Assembly: GCA_009809945.1 (NCBI GenBank)
Contig: WTPW01001119.1
Location: 128,242 to 192,241 of the forward strand
Direction: 5' to 3'
Length of the DNA: 64,000 bases
From: Gigaspora margarita
Taxonomy: Eukaryota > Glomeromycota > Glomeromycetes > Diversisporales > Gigasporaceae
How positions within the stretch are numbered: the stretch's first letter is position 1; the number at the start of each line of letters is the position of its first letter. A program made the translations under genes and the position numbers. Below are positions 1 through 11,958 of the stretch, in pieces. A model generated the notes under the pieces. It was not told where the DNA came from and did no database searches. It saw nothing but the letters and a program-made list of their open reading frames with translations.

Positions 1-163
1 CTTGTATTTAAAATTTATTTTTTTTTATTTCATTTTAGTTTTAATTATTTTTTTTTATTTTTTTCTTTAATTTGTTTTTACTTATTTTATTTTATTTTAA
101 ATTATTTTATTAATTTTAAATTATTTTATTTAATTTAATTTAAATTATTTTTTTTATTTTTAG

Positions 164-222
164 AACCTAACCCACTTTATCCATCAATTACAACTCGTTT
201 CAGAAGAAGAGGGCACAAGATG
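164..222 (+). other. possible isolated exon
   Basis: A short GC-richer stretch follows a polypyrimidine tract ending in tag and is followed by gtttgt, so it looks like an exon with an acceptor and a donor. In the frame without stops it reads a basic peptide containing NPLYPSITTRF and RRRGHKM. I do not recognise the protein, and no partner exon is evident on either side. It could equally be a chance island. The rest of 1-640 is AT-rich with degenerate CCTAA-type words. Confidence 0.2.
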
Positions 223-654
223 GTTTGTATATATTTATTTAATAATTATCTTTATTTACATTATATTATCTAAAACACACACTAATACTATTAACCTTAA
301 CACTAATTTCGCTCTAACCTCTACCCTAATCTCACACGAATCTAACCTTATCTCTAATTTTACTATCTAACACTAACTATCGTACTCTATCTTCTAATTT
401 CAACCTATTAACAACTTCAATTACAGCACTCTACCGGTTACAACAACGATCAAGTGCTAAAATTCTATTTTTTCTATGTAGATTTCTCCATGAATAATGG
501 AATACTACAAATAAACCGGCAGTACAAATAAGTTAAAAAAAAAAGTAGACCGCTACTAATAAACAACAAATAAGCGTGGCATTGCACTGGCAAAAGCGAC
601 ACCTTACCAACATTCACGCCTTATCTACAACAAGTGTAAGTGCAATGACAATAC

Positions 655-780
655 GAAATCAATGATGACGACGACGACACCAACGACAGAAAGAAGTACC
701 AACAACAACAATACAACAACGAACGGCGACCTTATAAGAAATAAAAAAAAAAAGCTATAAAAAAACAACACAAAAACAAG
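655..780. repeat. simple repeats of CAA/GAC words
   Basis: A purine-rich strand made of short gacgac, aacaac and ccaacgac words, with no coding frame of note. The same word type returns at 28180-28620 and 56300-56700. The following stretch 780-1010 has an open frame of 77 codons of near-average GC content but no recognisable similarity. Confidence 0.5.
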
Positions 781-1988
781 TGTACTTATTTGTTGATCTG
801 TGTAATAGGGTAAACATGGGATCTGATCATTTATCCCGACCTAGACCGGAGATCGATCGATTACATGACCCAGAAAATTTCACCTACACCCTGTATCTGT
901 CTTTGATCAAAGTTAAAAATTTTTTAAAAATTAGAATGATCTATATGGATATAGTATTATCAAAAATAGAGTGTAGAAATATCAATTTTCTATTTTTAAT
1001 TGCTTCAACTTAACTATATTATTTAATGCTGTTATTTTAAGTCTAGAATATCCATAATGATATTGATTCTTTGTAAACTTAAATTCATATCGCTGAATTA
1101 ATGTGAGATTATCCACATTTCTTTTAGCAGTTTTAACTTTGATTAATAAGTATATCTAAAAAATTAAATATTAAAAATTTAATATTTAAAAAATTTTAAA
1201 AAAAAATACAACAAATACTATACCAGTCCATAACAAATTCCTTCATCTATCAAATATTCTAATAGTTCTTTAGAATTCATAGCAACTGCTACATTGCTAT
1301 ACTAGGCTTTTTCATAAAAATTATCTATTGCTCGAATTATAGACCTATTTTTTAAAGTTACTAAGCTATATATATTAATTATATAATTATNTATATTAAT
1401 TTGGTTTGTTGAACTAAAATATATAGTTAAATATTTTAATAAATGTTCAAGCCCAGAATATATTTTAGAATTTGGCCTATAATTTTTTAATTTATGATTA
1501 ATAAATTCCTGAGTATTATTTAAACCAAATATTCAAATTAAATTAGTAAATTTAAAAGGATTTATATTTTTGAAATTTTTTGGTTTTCTTGATAATAATT
1601 TTGATACAATAGCCTGTCTTTGAACCTATTTAATATAAATAAATTTATTAACTTTTAAAAAAATATTATAAATATTATTAATAATTAAACAATCATTATC
1701 ATTTTCATTATTTGAACCTCTATATTTGGTTTATTACTTAAACAATATTGTGTTTTAACAAAATCTTTATAAAAACTTTTATAAGTTTTAATAAAAAATC
1801 TATTTAAACAATCATATTTTTTAATTAAATCAGTAATATAATAGATTCATGAATGTAATTTTAGAAACTTTAATTTAGAAGCAGAATTTGTTTTAAAAAG
1901 TTTAATAAATTGTTGATCCCAATTTATTATTAGATTCTAAATAAAATAAACCTATATTAATATTCAATAATAAAATTAGAGAGTTATC

Positions 1989-2280
1989 ATTCATTACTAG
2001 TGCAATGCATTGCTACCCCTGATTGACCAATCAGAATGCAGGATCAGGTATAATGTAAAATCGAAGCAAAACAATCTTTTTTAAGAAACTACACTTTTTT
2101 CTTGACAAAAAAAATTTCTTGCAAAATTTTGGGTTAGAAAAGCCTTCTAACTTTTGCCTGCCAAATCCTAATCCTAATCATAGTGCAACTACTATTTGTT
2201 TTGTTTTGATTAATATAAAATCAAAACAAACAAAATGATTGGTTGATCAGGGGTAGTGATGCATTGCACTAGCAATGAAT
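1989..2280. mobile_element. MITE, TIR ATTCATTRCTAGTGCAATG
   Basis: Terminal inverted repeats of about 45 bp (ATTCATTACTAGTGCAATGC on the left, its near-complement on the right) enclose about 200 bp. The interior contains CCTAATCCTAATC words and a stretch resembling the interior of the 46397 and 55028 elements, although the ends differ. It sits inside the decayed transposase. No clear target duplication beyond the palindromic ends. Confidence 0.75.
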
Positions 2281-2719
2281 ATTAAAAATCATAAAATTAT
2301 TTAATTTAAATTTTTCAAATAATTTTAAAATATTCGCAAAGTTGTGATATCTCAAAAACTTTTAAGTTATTATTAGTGAATTCTTCATATCAACTTAAAA
2401 GATACATATTATTCCAATCTTCATAAAGCTTCATAACTTATTTTGAATAGATTTACCTATATCTAGGTTGTTCAAAACAAATATCATAACCTTAATAAAG
2501 TTATGATACTCATTTGTAGTAATTCTAGCAAGTGATTAAATACCATTTTTAATTCTAAAAATCTTAGAATATTAGCTAATCTATTATCAATAGTATTCAG
2601 AATTAAAGCTTCATATTTTTCTTTTAATAGACTATATATAAAATTAATTTGATGTTTAAATAATCCCAAATCTAAATGATTCATTCTATCAATAACTATT
2701 GCTTCATAAATATTCATAT

Positions 2720-4280
2720 CACTAAAATAATAAAAGTATAAATATTAATAATGAATTATATATTGTGTAGTTATAATATTTAAAAGTTTAAAATAGTTTA
2801 ATAATTTCATATAGTTGCAAAATGAATAGCATTAATTAATTATTATAAAAGTAAAATTTGCATTTGAATTCTAAATATATTTAAAATATTTTGACCCATT
2901 TTAAAATAATTTGCAATAATTCGAAATTATTTAAATCTAAAATAAGTATCTAAAGTAAAGTTTGTTTCGTACTTTTTAAATATTTTTAGTATTCTGAATA
3001 TTTTTAAATTATTTCAAAATTATTAGAATAAAATAAAATAAATAAAACATTAAACTTACTTAAAGTTCCAAAAGTAATTTGGTATGAATTCTATATATAC
3101 TAAATTTTTTTCACTTTTATCAAAACAGTTTCATATATTTTTATAATTTTTAAGCTTAGAATGGGTTGTATTTGCTAAATTATCTCTATTTACTAAACAA
3201 AAATAACTGAATTTGTTGATTTATAAGTCAAACAAAATGTTGCATCTTCTGGCCAATTTGTGATTATAATTGAAACTTTTAGAAAGATTTAAACAAATTT
3301 GTTATTAATTAACAAATTTATACCAGAATGCAAAAACTTTTGAATTGGATTTAAAATATTTTTAAACATCTATGAAAAGTTTGTCTAACTATTGGTTTAT
3401 TTTAGTAGATGTTTTAATTATTGGCAAATAATCTAATAACTGCTTTGCATCCTGCTTGTTTCTTCACTATGTAGGTATATTTTCTAGTAATATATATAAG
3501 TAGTCTCATCACTTCTGAACAAAAAAATTAATAGTTTAAAGTTACTATATAATAAAGTTTGATTTTTATAAATTAAAAATTTAAAAAAAAATTATATGTA
3601 ATATTAAATATATATATAATTTATTTATAAAAAAAAATTCTATTAATTATCAATTTAATATTTTTTAAAAAATTTTTAAAATTGTTTAATTTTTAAAATA
3701 AAAAAAATTAAAAAATTAAAATTTCTAGTATTTTTAAAATTTACCCAATCAAAATCAAGTAGATTTTTGTAATAATTCGCAAGTGCCTTGGTGTAACTAT
3801 CAAGAACAATTTGTAAAATTTCAAATAAGTTTATTATGTAGAAAAAAAGTTATATAATAATTTATAATACTAATTTAAACTAATTTACTACTATTTTATA
3901 TAGTAAAAATAATGTCTATTTTAGGTTAAAAAGTTAAAAAATCAATATATTTTTAAATTTTAAGAATTTTATATGCACATAGATATATAAAATAATTCTT
4001 TAAACTCTAATTTTAAACTGATATTAACTAAAAATTTATTGATTATAAATTTTATTAATTTGTTATATAAGTATATATTATGCTAAAAATTAGTATATTT
4101 ATTTTATTTACTCGTTTTTAAACTACAAACTATATTAATAAAAAATATTTTAAAATTTATAAAAATTTTATTGTATATACAAAATATTACTAGAATTATT
4201 TTTTTTATAAAAAATATAATTTGTATAATAAAAAAAAAATACAACAATTTATAAATATATAAACTATCTATTATTTTTAA
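2720..4280. other. AT-rich decayed transposase spacer
   Basis: Apart from the transposase fragment at 3190-3400 this is AT-rich sequence with TTTCGAAATTATTTAAAAT-type words, probably old introns or decayed coding sequence of the surrounding transposase. No independent gene is visible. Confidence 0.4.
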
Positions 4281-4293
4281 TATATGAATTAAT
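4280..4293 (+). repeat. 14-bp target duplication, left copy
   Basis: ATATATGAATTAAT directly precedes the retroposon at 4294 and is repeated exactly at 5332-5345 after its A-rich tail. Confidence 0.85.
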
Positions 4294-5331
4294 GGGTGTG
4301 GCGATATAGCGAAGTTGGAAAGTTGTCACTCCCCCAAAGAATTTGTAACTCAGGTACAGGGTTCGAATCCCACTGGAGATAATTTTCGAAAATTATATCT
4401 GTGTTACAGTAACTGATCTTCATCGATAAGTTGGGCCATAATAAGGTCTGTAACTTGGGTTGCACCACCCCTGGTGTATTCCGTTGATGTGGAATATTCT
4501 AGATCTGTTATGCAGGTTATTGGAATTGTGTAATACCAAGAGAACTTGAAAATTGGAAACCCTTGGCAAGTTCCGAGCAGAGAGTAGCTGGGCTTTCAAC
4601 AGTAATACAGAAAAGGAATCAGATGGTGTGTATGGGCCAGCTAGTACGTTTATAACAAGAGGATTGGAGGACCCTACCAACCGGGCTGCCGGAGTCGCAC
4701 CAGAGGAAAAGGACATGTGTTACGGCATCATGTACCAAGAGGAGGGAGTCCTTTCGGTTCTTAAAAGCCAGGCCAACTGACCCTTCTGGGCCTACAGATT
4801 GGGAGCAGGCAGACAACAGGTCAGGAAAGCCAGAAGAGGAATGTGTACGTAGTGACTGGGGTTCAGTGAACTCTGCAAGGGCAGAAGTAGGTAATAGTAG
4901 CAGTTTAATGGTTAGCCCTGACTGCAAGTATATAGGTAAAGCTGTAGCATAAGTTACTGAAGTGTAGGTGATATCTGAGTGGAACAGGTGCCACTCTACC
5001 AGGTCTCTCACTAGGATAAATTAGTCCTAAGGGAGATAGAAAAGAATCCGGATCTTGTTCTGGTAATACAAGAGGGATTGGCAGACAGCAATGATCAGAG
5101 GGTTTAAATAGGCAATGACCGGTATGCGGGTTGCAGGTATGGCAGCTAGGGTAGAACTTTAGGGTGGCTACTTAAATAGGCAACCAAAAGTTGCAGGTAT
5201 GGCTAGTTGTACTCTCGTCAATGTACTATGTCGGGTGACCTCCATGTTGAAAACCCGTGATTCTACATATTTTGAATAAAACTCTTACTCCCGAAGTGAG
5301 NACCTTAACTTGAAAAAAAAAAAATATATAT
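4294..5331 (+). mobile_element. tRNA-headed ~1-kb retroposon, young copy
   Basis: The element begins with a tRNA-like head: an A-box-like TAGCGAAGTTGG at 4307-4318 and a B box GGTTCGAATCC at 4360-4370, suggesting internal RNA polymerase III promotion. A GC-richer body of about 900 bp without a long reading frame follows, then an A-rich tail at about 5317-5331. Perfect 14-bp direct repeats flank it, as expected of target-primed reverse transcription by a LINE-type enzyme, which is not encoded here. Two older truncated copies lie at 20385-21240 and 25110-30945. The intact duplication and the preserved CpGs indicate a recent insertion. It is unusually long for a SINE; a fused non-coding RNA is an alternative description. 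Confidence 0.8.
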
Positions 5332-5345
5332 ATATATGAATTAAT
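5332..5345 (+). repeat. 14-bp target duplication, right copy
   Basis: Exact repeat of 4280-4293, placed directly after the A-rich tail. Confidence 0.85.
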
Positions 5346-6274
5346 AATAAAAAAATTTAATTTTTATACAATAAATTTATATTTGTAGCTTGATATTAAA
5401 ATATATACTTTCCCAAAAGTTATATTTAAATAACAATAATTAAATAAAATATTATTTATAAATATTATTAACTGCTATATTAATTTATAATATGTCAGAA
5501 GTGACAAGATAACCTATATATTGGGTGAAGCTGACTTTTACCCAATGTGTCACAATTTGTTGTATCTGAATATAAAATAATTGATAAAAGTTTTGATCCT
5601 ATAGGCAAAGAATTTTGAGCAGTTTTCTACCACATTCCATTATTTTGCTCTTTATAAATAATCTCTTTACCATCCTTTAAAAAAAATAAAATAGATTAAT
5701 AAAAACAAAATAAATATTGTATTTACAAATAATATTAAAAGTTATATATACCTCTATAGTTTTATAATTCTTTATATTCAAATTCTAAATTTTGTACTAT
5801 ATCAGAAATTTTTATTATTTCAATATAGCTGATTAATAGCATATAGTATAAGAAATACTCAGTATCATCAAGATCTAATACTTTGGTTTTCTTATATGAC
5901 AAGTTAGATTTAATATTATTCATAAACTCTTTTTCTTGTCTAATATTTTTGGTAATGGTGATGTTAAATGTTTTGAATGCTTATTAAAAAATGAAATAAT
6001 AGCATTTCTAGCTGCATTACTTAATTTATATTTAGTAACCAAACCCATTAAATTAGCGTAAGCTTTATTAGAAAATTCTTCATATTTCTGATCAATTTCT
6101 TTATCTAAAGAAGAGTTTTAATTATGTTCAAAGTAAGTAGAATTATTTAAAATTTCATTAAAAAATTTCTGATCTTCATCAATAGTAGTTTCAAGATTGT
6201 CAAGTAAATTAGAAGTTGGGTTAACTTCAAAAATGTTCAAATTAACATTAGAATTATCTAATTTAAATGACATA

Positions 6275-6522
6275 TGGGGGGTGTCAGTAGAAACCAGGCA
6301 AATTGTTTTTAGTAAGTTTTTTTAAAACTTTAAATTAAAATATCTCGACAACTATTAAACCAAACTTGATAAATTTTTTTTTATAATAATTCTATAACTA
6401 TATAGAATTAAAATAAAAAAAATTTTATCAAGTTTGGTTTAATAGTTGTTGAGATATTTTAATTCAAAGTCTAAAAAAAATTTACTTAGAAACAATTTGC
6501 CTGGTTTCTACTTACACCCCCA
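6275..6522. mobile_element. hairpin MITE in TA, single-module type
   Basis: A near-perfect inverted repeat about 248 bp long with ends TGGGGGGTGTCAGTAGAAAC, flanked by TA on both sides. The arms contain GGTTTAATAGTTGTTGAGAT (6436-6455), a form of the core shared with the 49570, 49199, 55101, 25972 and 10754 foldbacks. It interrupts the Plavaka-like reading frame, which becomes continuous (GNMSFKLDN) when the element and one TA are removed. Confidence 0.8.
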
Positions 6523-7179
6523 TATTACCAAAACCACTAGCAAGTTCATCTGTATTAGATACATACAAAGGACTAGCAAGAGTGCTAACAAGATTACTAT
6601 TAGAATTGAATTGAATATCTTTAACTACTTTTGAAGATTTGCAAAACTTGATATCTTTAAATAATATTTTTTTGTCAGAAAGTTCACTATCTAATTTATA
6701 TTTATTAATATCAAAATTTTCATTTTAATTTGTTTAATTGGTTTTGAATAATTGCGAACTTGAGCAGGATTATTCACAAAGAGCTGTTCATCTTTATCGG
6801 CAATAAAACCACAAATTTTTATATGTTTAGATAATCCATTGTACTTTGCAAAAATACGTGAGCAGAAAGTGCATTTGAATTCAGACATTTTTAAGAAGAT
6901 AAACTTTATAACTTTAAAAAGTTTTGAAATGTTTTAAGTATATAAAGTAATTAAATTGAAAAATTTAATACAAAGAGCAAAGAAAATATTTCATCTTATT
7001 TATATCTAAAGACTAAATTTAATCTATCTAGTTCTTTTAATGAATATAATACATTTAATTTTATAAACTTTAAATTAATGCACTACATTTTGAATTAAAT
7101 AGATTTATTCCAAAAAGAATAAAGCTATATAAATATTTAACTCAATTCAAAAATCTGCAAATTATTTCAAATTACTTGA

Positions 7180-7425
7180 TTTTTAATAGCTGCTCTATCT
7201 TGCTTTAGTGTATTAGAAGTGCGTCAAGAGTAGCCCAGGTTTGTATAAAGAGAGCATCTTCCTGTATTGTGAATACAATATAAATTTCTAATTATATTAT
7301 ATAATTAGAAATTTTACTTTGTATTCGCAATGCAAGAAGATGCTCTTCTTATGCAAACACTGAGTTACACTTGGCAATCCAAATGCACTTTCGATACACT
7401 AAATAAGGTAGAAAGCTATTAAAAA
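7180..7425. mobile_element. hairpin MITE, TIR TTTTTAATAGC
   Basis: About 110-bp imperfect inverted arms: the motifs TTTTTAATAGC, TTTAGTGTAT and AGAGCATCTTC each recur as complements, around a centre of tataattatataat at about 7290-7305. Confidence 0.65.
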
Positions 7426-8263
7426 TTGAAAAAGATCTCTGCTATAGTTATTTTTATAATATATTAAATTGTTAAATTAACATTTTTCTGTTTTAAAAAT
7501 AGTGCGATAAATGTATTAAAATTATTTGGTTATAGATACTAACATATGTGCAACTATTTAAAAGTTATATTTATTTTAAAAATAAGATAATGTTAAAAAA
7601 TAATTCTAATAATATGCAAAAGTATATATAATAAAATAAAACAAGTGAAATCAGCCAACTAATTTTGCATTAAACCTAGCTGCTATATAATAAATGCGCA
7701 GATATTTGGTTTGCATTAAGTAATTTAGGCCAAAATTCTTAATTTTAGCTAGAAATTAAAATTTTTTAATTTTTTAGCCACTAAAAATAAAATTTTTTAA
7801 AAAATAGACCTGCTCAATAGTAAATTGGCTTAGGAAAATTTTTTACTTAGTTAGCTACTGCTATTTCATTAATAGAATTTTGTATAATTTTGGTTTAATT
7901 CTGCATTTTTTGTAAGACACCTAGGATTAATGAAATATTTATAAATAGGATATAATTAGAATGAAAAATTACTATAAATAGTATATAATTAGTTAGACAA
8001 TCAGCATTGTTTTTATTGTTTACATTTCAACATTTTGCAACCTTGTGCATAGTTTAAACTTTAAGCAACTTTTCTCAATAATATTCCAACTATTTTTAAT
8101 TGTTTAATATTGAAATTTTCTTTACTTCTAAAGTTTTTTATTTATTTTAATTTTTTTAATTTACATTTAAATTTTTAAGTCATTCGTTTATTATTCAATA
8201 CTAATTACACTACTAACTTCATTTAAGTTTTTTTATCATTTTTTATCTTAAAGTATTTTAAAA
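7426..8263. other. AT-rich intergenic sequence
   Basis: No open frame, inverted repeat or recognisable fragment seen beyond short homopolymer runs. Confidence 0.5.
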
Positions 8264-8864
8264 ATGTTTAAAAAAATGAAAATTGTTTCAAAAAAAAGTT
8301 CAAAAAAGGCCTTAAGCAAGAAGTTTAATAAGAGAAAGATGCCTCTAGAAGCAACAAAATGATCTGAACTAACTTAAAGCTTTTCAGAAAGATTTGATAA
8401 TCTCAGAATTGAAGCAAGTAGTAGTTCTAATACTTACAAATATTCAAATACTTCTGAATATATTTAAAAGTTTTAAATATATTCTTTTTAATTTTTTAAT
8501 ATTTTATTAATATAATATATTTAAATAAAATTACAAGCAAGAAGCCTTAGCTAAGATTATTGAAATCCAAAGAGAAATACTTCACCAAATTCAAGAATTT
8601 AACTTTAAAGTTAGGAGAATAGAAAATTAACTAAAAGAAATAGAGGAGAAAATAGATAATAATTTTGATTTTACTAATGAAAAAAATATTCAAAAAAGTA
8701 ATTATTTAAATTTAAAATTTTTTTTTAATAATATTATAAATCATTTAAAGTTATTTAATATTTATAAATATTATTTAATAAATTTATTAAAGGATACCAT
8801 TAAAGAGGTAGCTAAAATATTAATTGAAAATTAATTGATTCTAAAGAAGACCAGATAAAATCAG

Positions 8865-9194
8865 TAGGGTTCCTCAAAGTCAAATCAAATTGAATATTAG
8901 ACATATTTGAATTTAATCAAATCAAATAAACCTTAATTTGAATTTTATTTGATCAAATCAAATTAAATCAAATCAAATTTATTTGTAATTTTTAAAAGAT
9001 TTTAAAATTTTGGTCACTGTTCAAAATTTTTAATTTACACAAAATTTTACTAAATTAATTAATTTTTTGTATTAAGTAAAAAATGTTCTTCTAATCAAAA
9101 TAGCTCTAGTTTTATAAAATACTAAAAGCAGTTATCTTAATAAATTTTTATGTAAATAGCTATTAAATCAATCAAATCGAATTGCAGAACTCTA
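8865..9194. mobile_element. hAT-type MITE with CAAATCAAAT word interior
   Basis: The ends are TAGGGTTCCTC and GAACTCTA, inverted to each other, and the element is flanked by an exact 8-bp duplication AAAATCAG (8857-8864 and 9195-9202), the hallmark of hAT insertion. The interior is largely a degenerate reiteration of CAAATCAAAT/ATTTGATTTG in both orientations. The second copy is 25451-25935. Confidence 0.8.
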
Positions 9195-9949
9195 AAAATC
9201 AGAAGTAGAAAATTATGTATAAGCGAATTATAAAGATAATTTTCAAAAATTTACACCAACTCAGTGGAATTTATATTATATAAAGAACTTTCACAGACTA
9301 GTAAAACCCTTTTATTTAATTTATATATTTTTCTTATTTTTAAATATATTCGAAATATTTAAAAATATTTTGAAATTATTTGCTTTTTTTTAATTATTGC
9401 ATTTTACTAAATTAATATATTTTTAGCTTTTGGAAAAGCTTAGAGCTTTGTAGGGTACTTTTACAGCCAAGATTATATCCTCTACATTTTTTGTATTTGG
9501 AAATCTTTTAAAATCTATTAATAATAGTGCTTCACCTAAAACAGTTCTAAAATAAAAACGATCAGACAAAACAAAAACATATTACTAGCAACTATTTGAT
9601 AAGGCAGAAGATTCGGAAGAGTCTTATAGTTAAAATTTTAACTAAAATTTGGCCTACTAGAAATGGCTCTGATGAAAATATAGCACTGTAGCTCAAACAA
9701 TGCTTAACCTGAAATACAATAAAATAATGATGTCCGATACTGCTATTAAATATAAGATTGCAAAAAATTTAGTAAATATTTATTAATATTTTTATTAATA
9801 TTTTTTTTTTAAATTAATTTAAATAATTCAAACTGTTTCAAAACAAATAGAACATCTTAAAACACAACACAGGGTTTTCATTATCAAGCTCTGAAAATGA
9901 AACAGGCTTTATAAAAAAAGAAAAATTTAATAAAGAATTTAATAATATC

Positions 9950-10760
9950 GAAAAAGTATAAATTGTTTTAATTAATTTAATTAACTTCAAAATATTATTT
10001 TTACTAATATAAATTATTCTAATTATTTAGAAACCAGTTAGAAAATGTAAAAATAGTTCAAAGAAAATTAGCAAGATTTTATATTTAATTGATAGTTCGC
10101 CAGTTAATCAGAGATCGATCATAGTGTAATGTGACGCAAATCATATATGAAAATCACTATAGTGTGAATGTGGCGTGCATACATATAAAAGTTTTTTCTT
10201 ACTAAGTTAATGACACATGTCCACTAATTGAAAGTTGTAGAGCTCGTCGAGGCGCATCTAAACGGTGGTTAGATGATCCAAATCGGCCCAGTGGATGGCG
10301 AAATATCGTTGAAAAACGATTGGACGACTATATAAAATCTTTATATAAACAATGTTTGTTTGCATAGAGATTTTATATAGTCGTCCAATCGTTTTTCAAC
10401 GATATCTCGCCATCCACTAGGCCGATTTGGATGATCTAACCACCGTTAGATGCGCCTCGACGAGCTCTACAACTTTCAATTAGTGGACATGTGTCATTAA
10501 CTTAGTAAAAAAAAACTTTTATATGTATGCACGCCACATTCATACTATAGTGATTTTCATATGTGATTTGTGTCACGTTATACTATGATCGATCTCCGAT
10601 TAACTGGCGGACTATCAATTAATATAGTTGTAATTATGTCAAAATTATATAATATTTATAAATATTTTTTAGATATATAGTAAGTAAGAAAAAAGATTTA
10701 TAAAATATTTCAATTTATTTTAAACATCTTCAAATATTTGCAAACTATTAAATTAGAACC
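9950..10760 (+). repeat. direct duplication, copy 1 (interrupted)
   Basis: The stretch from about 9950 is repeated from about 11163, including the acceptor and exon start around CCAGTTAGAAAATG and the following intron with CAAATATTTGCAAA. Copy 1 is interrupted by the foldback 10089-10618 and by 10754-11049; copy 2 (about 11163-11460) lacks both and so shows their empty sites. Confidence 0.75.
10089..10618. mobile_element. 530-bp foldback element in TTAA
   Basis: Two arms of about 250 bp are nearly perfect complements, starting TTGATAGTTCGCCAGTTAAT, around a short loop near 10345-10365. Flanks are TTAA on both sides (10085-10088 and 10619-10622). The duplicated host sequence near 11310 carries a single TTAA at the matching place, so TTAA is the target duplication, as for piggyBac-type elements. 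The arms contain CCACTAATTGAAAGTTGTAGAGC-like sequence and a centre that resembles the 49199-51299 element, so the two are distant relatives. No reading frame. Confidence 0.9.
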
Positions 10761-11049
10761 CTGGACATCTCTCATATAAGCCATAACTGGATTTTGGCCA
10801 ATTTTGGCCCAATTTGCTAAAAAAGACAAAATACATTTGTTTAAATAGCTTTTGTTCTAGTGATCAGAATTGAATGAACTTTTTTTTGTTAGATGCACCT
10901 TACTAAGAGCTTTATTTTAAAAAAAAGTTTATTCAAATTGGACTACTAGATGCCAAGATAATTGCCAAAAATTGTTTTTTTGCTTCTTAAATTTCAGGGA
11001 TTTTGCTAAAAAATTAATTATAACCTCTGTACTAGATGTTCGAGTTCTA
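10754..11049. mobile_element. 296-bp MITE, TSD TTAAAT
   Basis: The ends TAGAACCCTGGACATC and GATGTTCGAGTTCTA are inverted; the flanks are TTAAAT (10748-10753 and 11050-11055). The duplicate host copy at about 11443-11460 reads straight through with one TTAAAT. The interior has a hairpin with core GGACTACTAGATGCCAAGAT at 10940-10959. Confidence 0.8.
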
Positions 11050-11162
11050 TTAAATTGATTTGAAAATTTAGAAAAACTCTAAAAAAGAGTAGGAAGATCA
11101 GGAAAAATTGCCAAAAGGTCAGAAAAAAGCTGAAAAAGAGCCAGAAGATAATGATTTTAATC

Positions 11163-11460
11163 ATAACAAAAAAGTATAAATAGTTTTTAATTAATTTAAT
11201 TAACTTCGAAATATTATTTTCTAATGATATAAATTATTCTAATTATTTAGGAACCAGTTAGAAAATATAAAAATATTTCAAAAAAATTTGACAAGGTTTA
11301 AATATTTAATATAGTTGTAATCATATCAAAATTATTTAATGTTTATAAATATTTTTTAGATATATAAAAGGCCAAGAGTGGGTAAGAAAAAAGATTTATA
11401 AGTTATTTCAAATTATTTCAAACATATTCAAATATTTGCAAAACTATTAAATTGATTTGA
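11163..11460 (+). repeat. direct duplication, copy 2 (empty sites)
   Basis: Second copy of 9950-10760. It contains uninterrupted TTAA and TTAAAT at the places where copy 1 holds its two insertions. Confidence 0.75.
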
Positions 11461-11639
11461 AAATTTTAGAAACCTTTGAAATAGAGCAGGAAGATCAGAA
11501 AATATTGTCAAAGGATTCAAAAAAGCTAAAAACAAGCTAAAAAATAATGATTCTATATTCTCAATAGCTTCCAGTTCCTTATTCTCAGATGATGATGATA
11601 ATTCAAAAAAAAAAGAATGAAAATGATGAGTAAAAGTTT

Positions 11640-11958
11640 TTGTTTTTTGGTTTGTTTTTTTTTATACAAATAATATTGCATTATATTTTTTATATATATT
11701 TTTAGCTTTTTTTTATATATAACATCTAAAATTTTATAATAAAGTTATTAAAAAATATAGTTTTAAGCTATAAAATTTATAGTATTGTTATTTAAATAAG
11801 CAAATTTATTTATTGTATGATGCAATATATATTATATATCGCCCATATATAAATCACTAGATCACGTGATACAGATCATCATGTGCAGTTGTCTAAACAA
11901 AATGCCTATTTGAACAATTTTACTATTTATACTGCTAACTTATTTTATTGATCGTATA
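11640..11958. other. AT-rich spacer
   Basis: Homopolymer-rich, with no feature except a short tatatat tract at 11690-11730. Confidence 0.4.

Larger units (their letters stand above)
990..6888 (-). pseudogene. decayed Plavaka-like C2H2 transposase
   Basis: Fragments of one protein can be read in order down the minus strand. The N-terminus at 6888-6691 starts with a C2H2 finger (FKCTFC, then HIKIC). At 6250-5800 lies an acidic linker ending in NAARNAIISFFNKHS. At 5690-5510 is the block with LLSIILYSDTT and LGKSQLHPIY. At 3300-3190 is SIIITNWPEDATFC. At 2717-2484 is NIYEAIVIDRMNHLDLGLF. At 2450-2330 is LYEDWNNMYLLS, at 1930-1740 is KTYKSFYKDFVKTQYC, and at 1140-990 is the tail with RYEFKFTKNQYHYGYSRLK. 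I place it in the Plavaka/KDZ-like DDE transposase group by resemblance. It is dead: many stops, frameshifts and AT-rich expansions, and it is interrupted by MITEs at 1989-2280 and 6275-6522 and by the retroposon at 4294-5331. Removing 6275-6522 with one TA restores the frame. Terminal repeats of the original element were not found. Confidence 0.75.
8264..11625 (+). pseudogene. decayed multi-exon gene with coiled-coil start
   Basis: A start codon at 8264 opens a lysine-rich peptide (MFKKMKIVSKKSSKKALSKK) followed by a serine-rich stretch SERFDNLRIEASSSS. The next exon after 8530 reads a likely coiled coil (QEALAKIIEIQREILHQIQE, then VRRIEN and LKEIEEKI). Later fragments include FQKFTPTQWNLY at about 9250, FDKAEDSEESYS at about 9600, and a C-terminal acidic run SSLFSDDDDNSKKKE near 11590. 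Introns with consensus tag acceptors are visible (for example before 9426). Several in-frame stops and frameshifts make it non-functional. I do not know the protein; the layout resembles multi-copy hypothetical genes of mycorrhizal fungi. It carries insertions at 8865-9194, 10089-10618 and 10754-11049. Confidence 0.5.

Noticed and set aside
780-1013. 77-codon open frame
   Set aside because: No similarity, no splice context, and the sequence overlaps the expected end of the decayed transposase on the other strand.
4294-4380. tRNA gene
   Set aside because: A and B boxes are present, but the acceptor and anticodon stems do not close convincingly and the unit continues into a tailed retroposon with target duplications.
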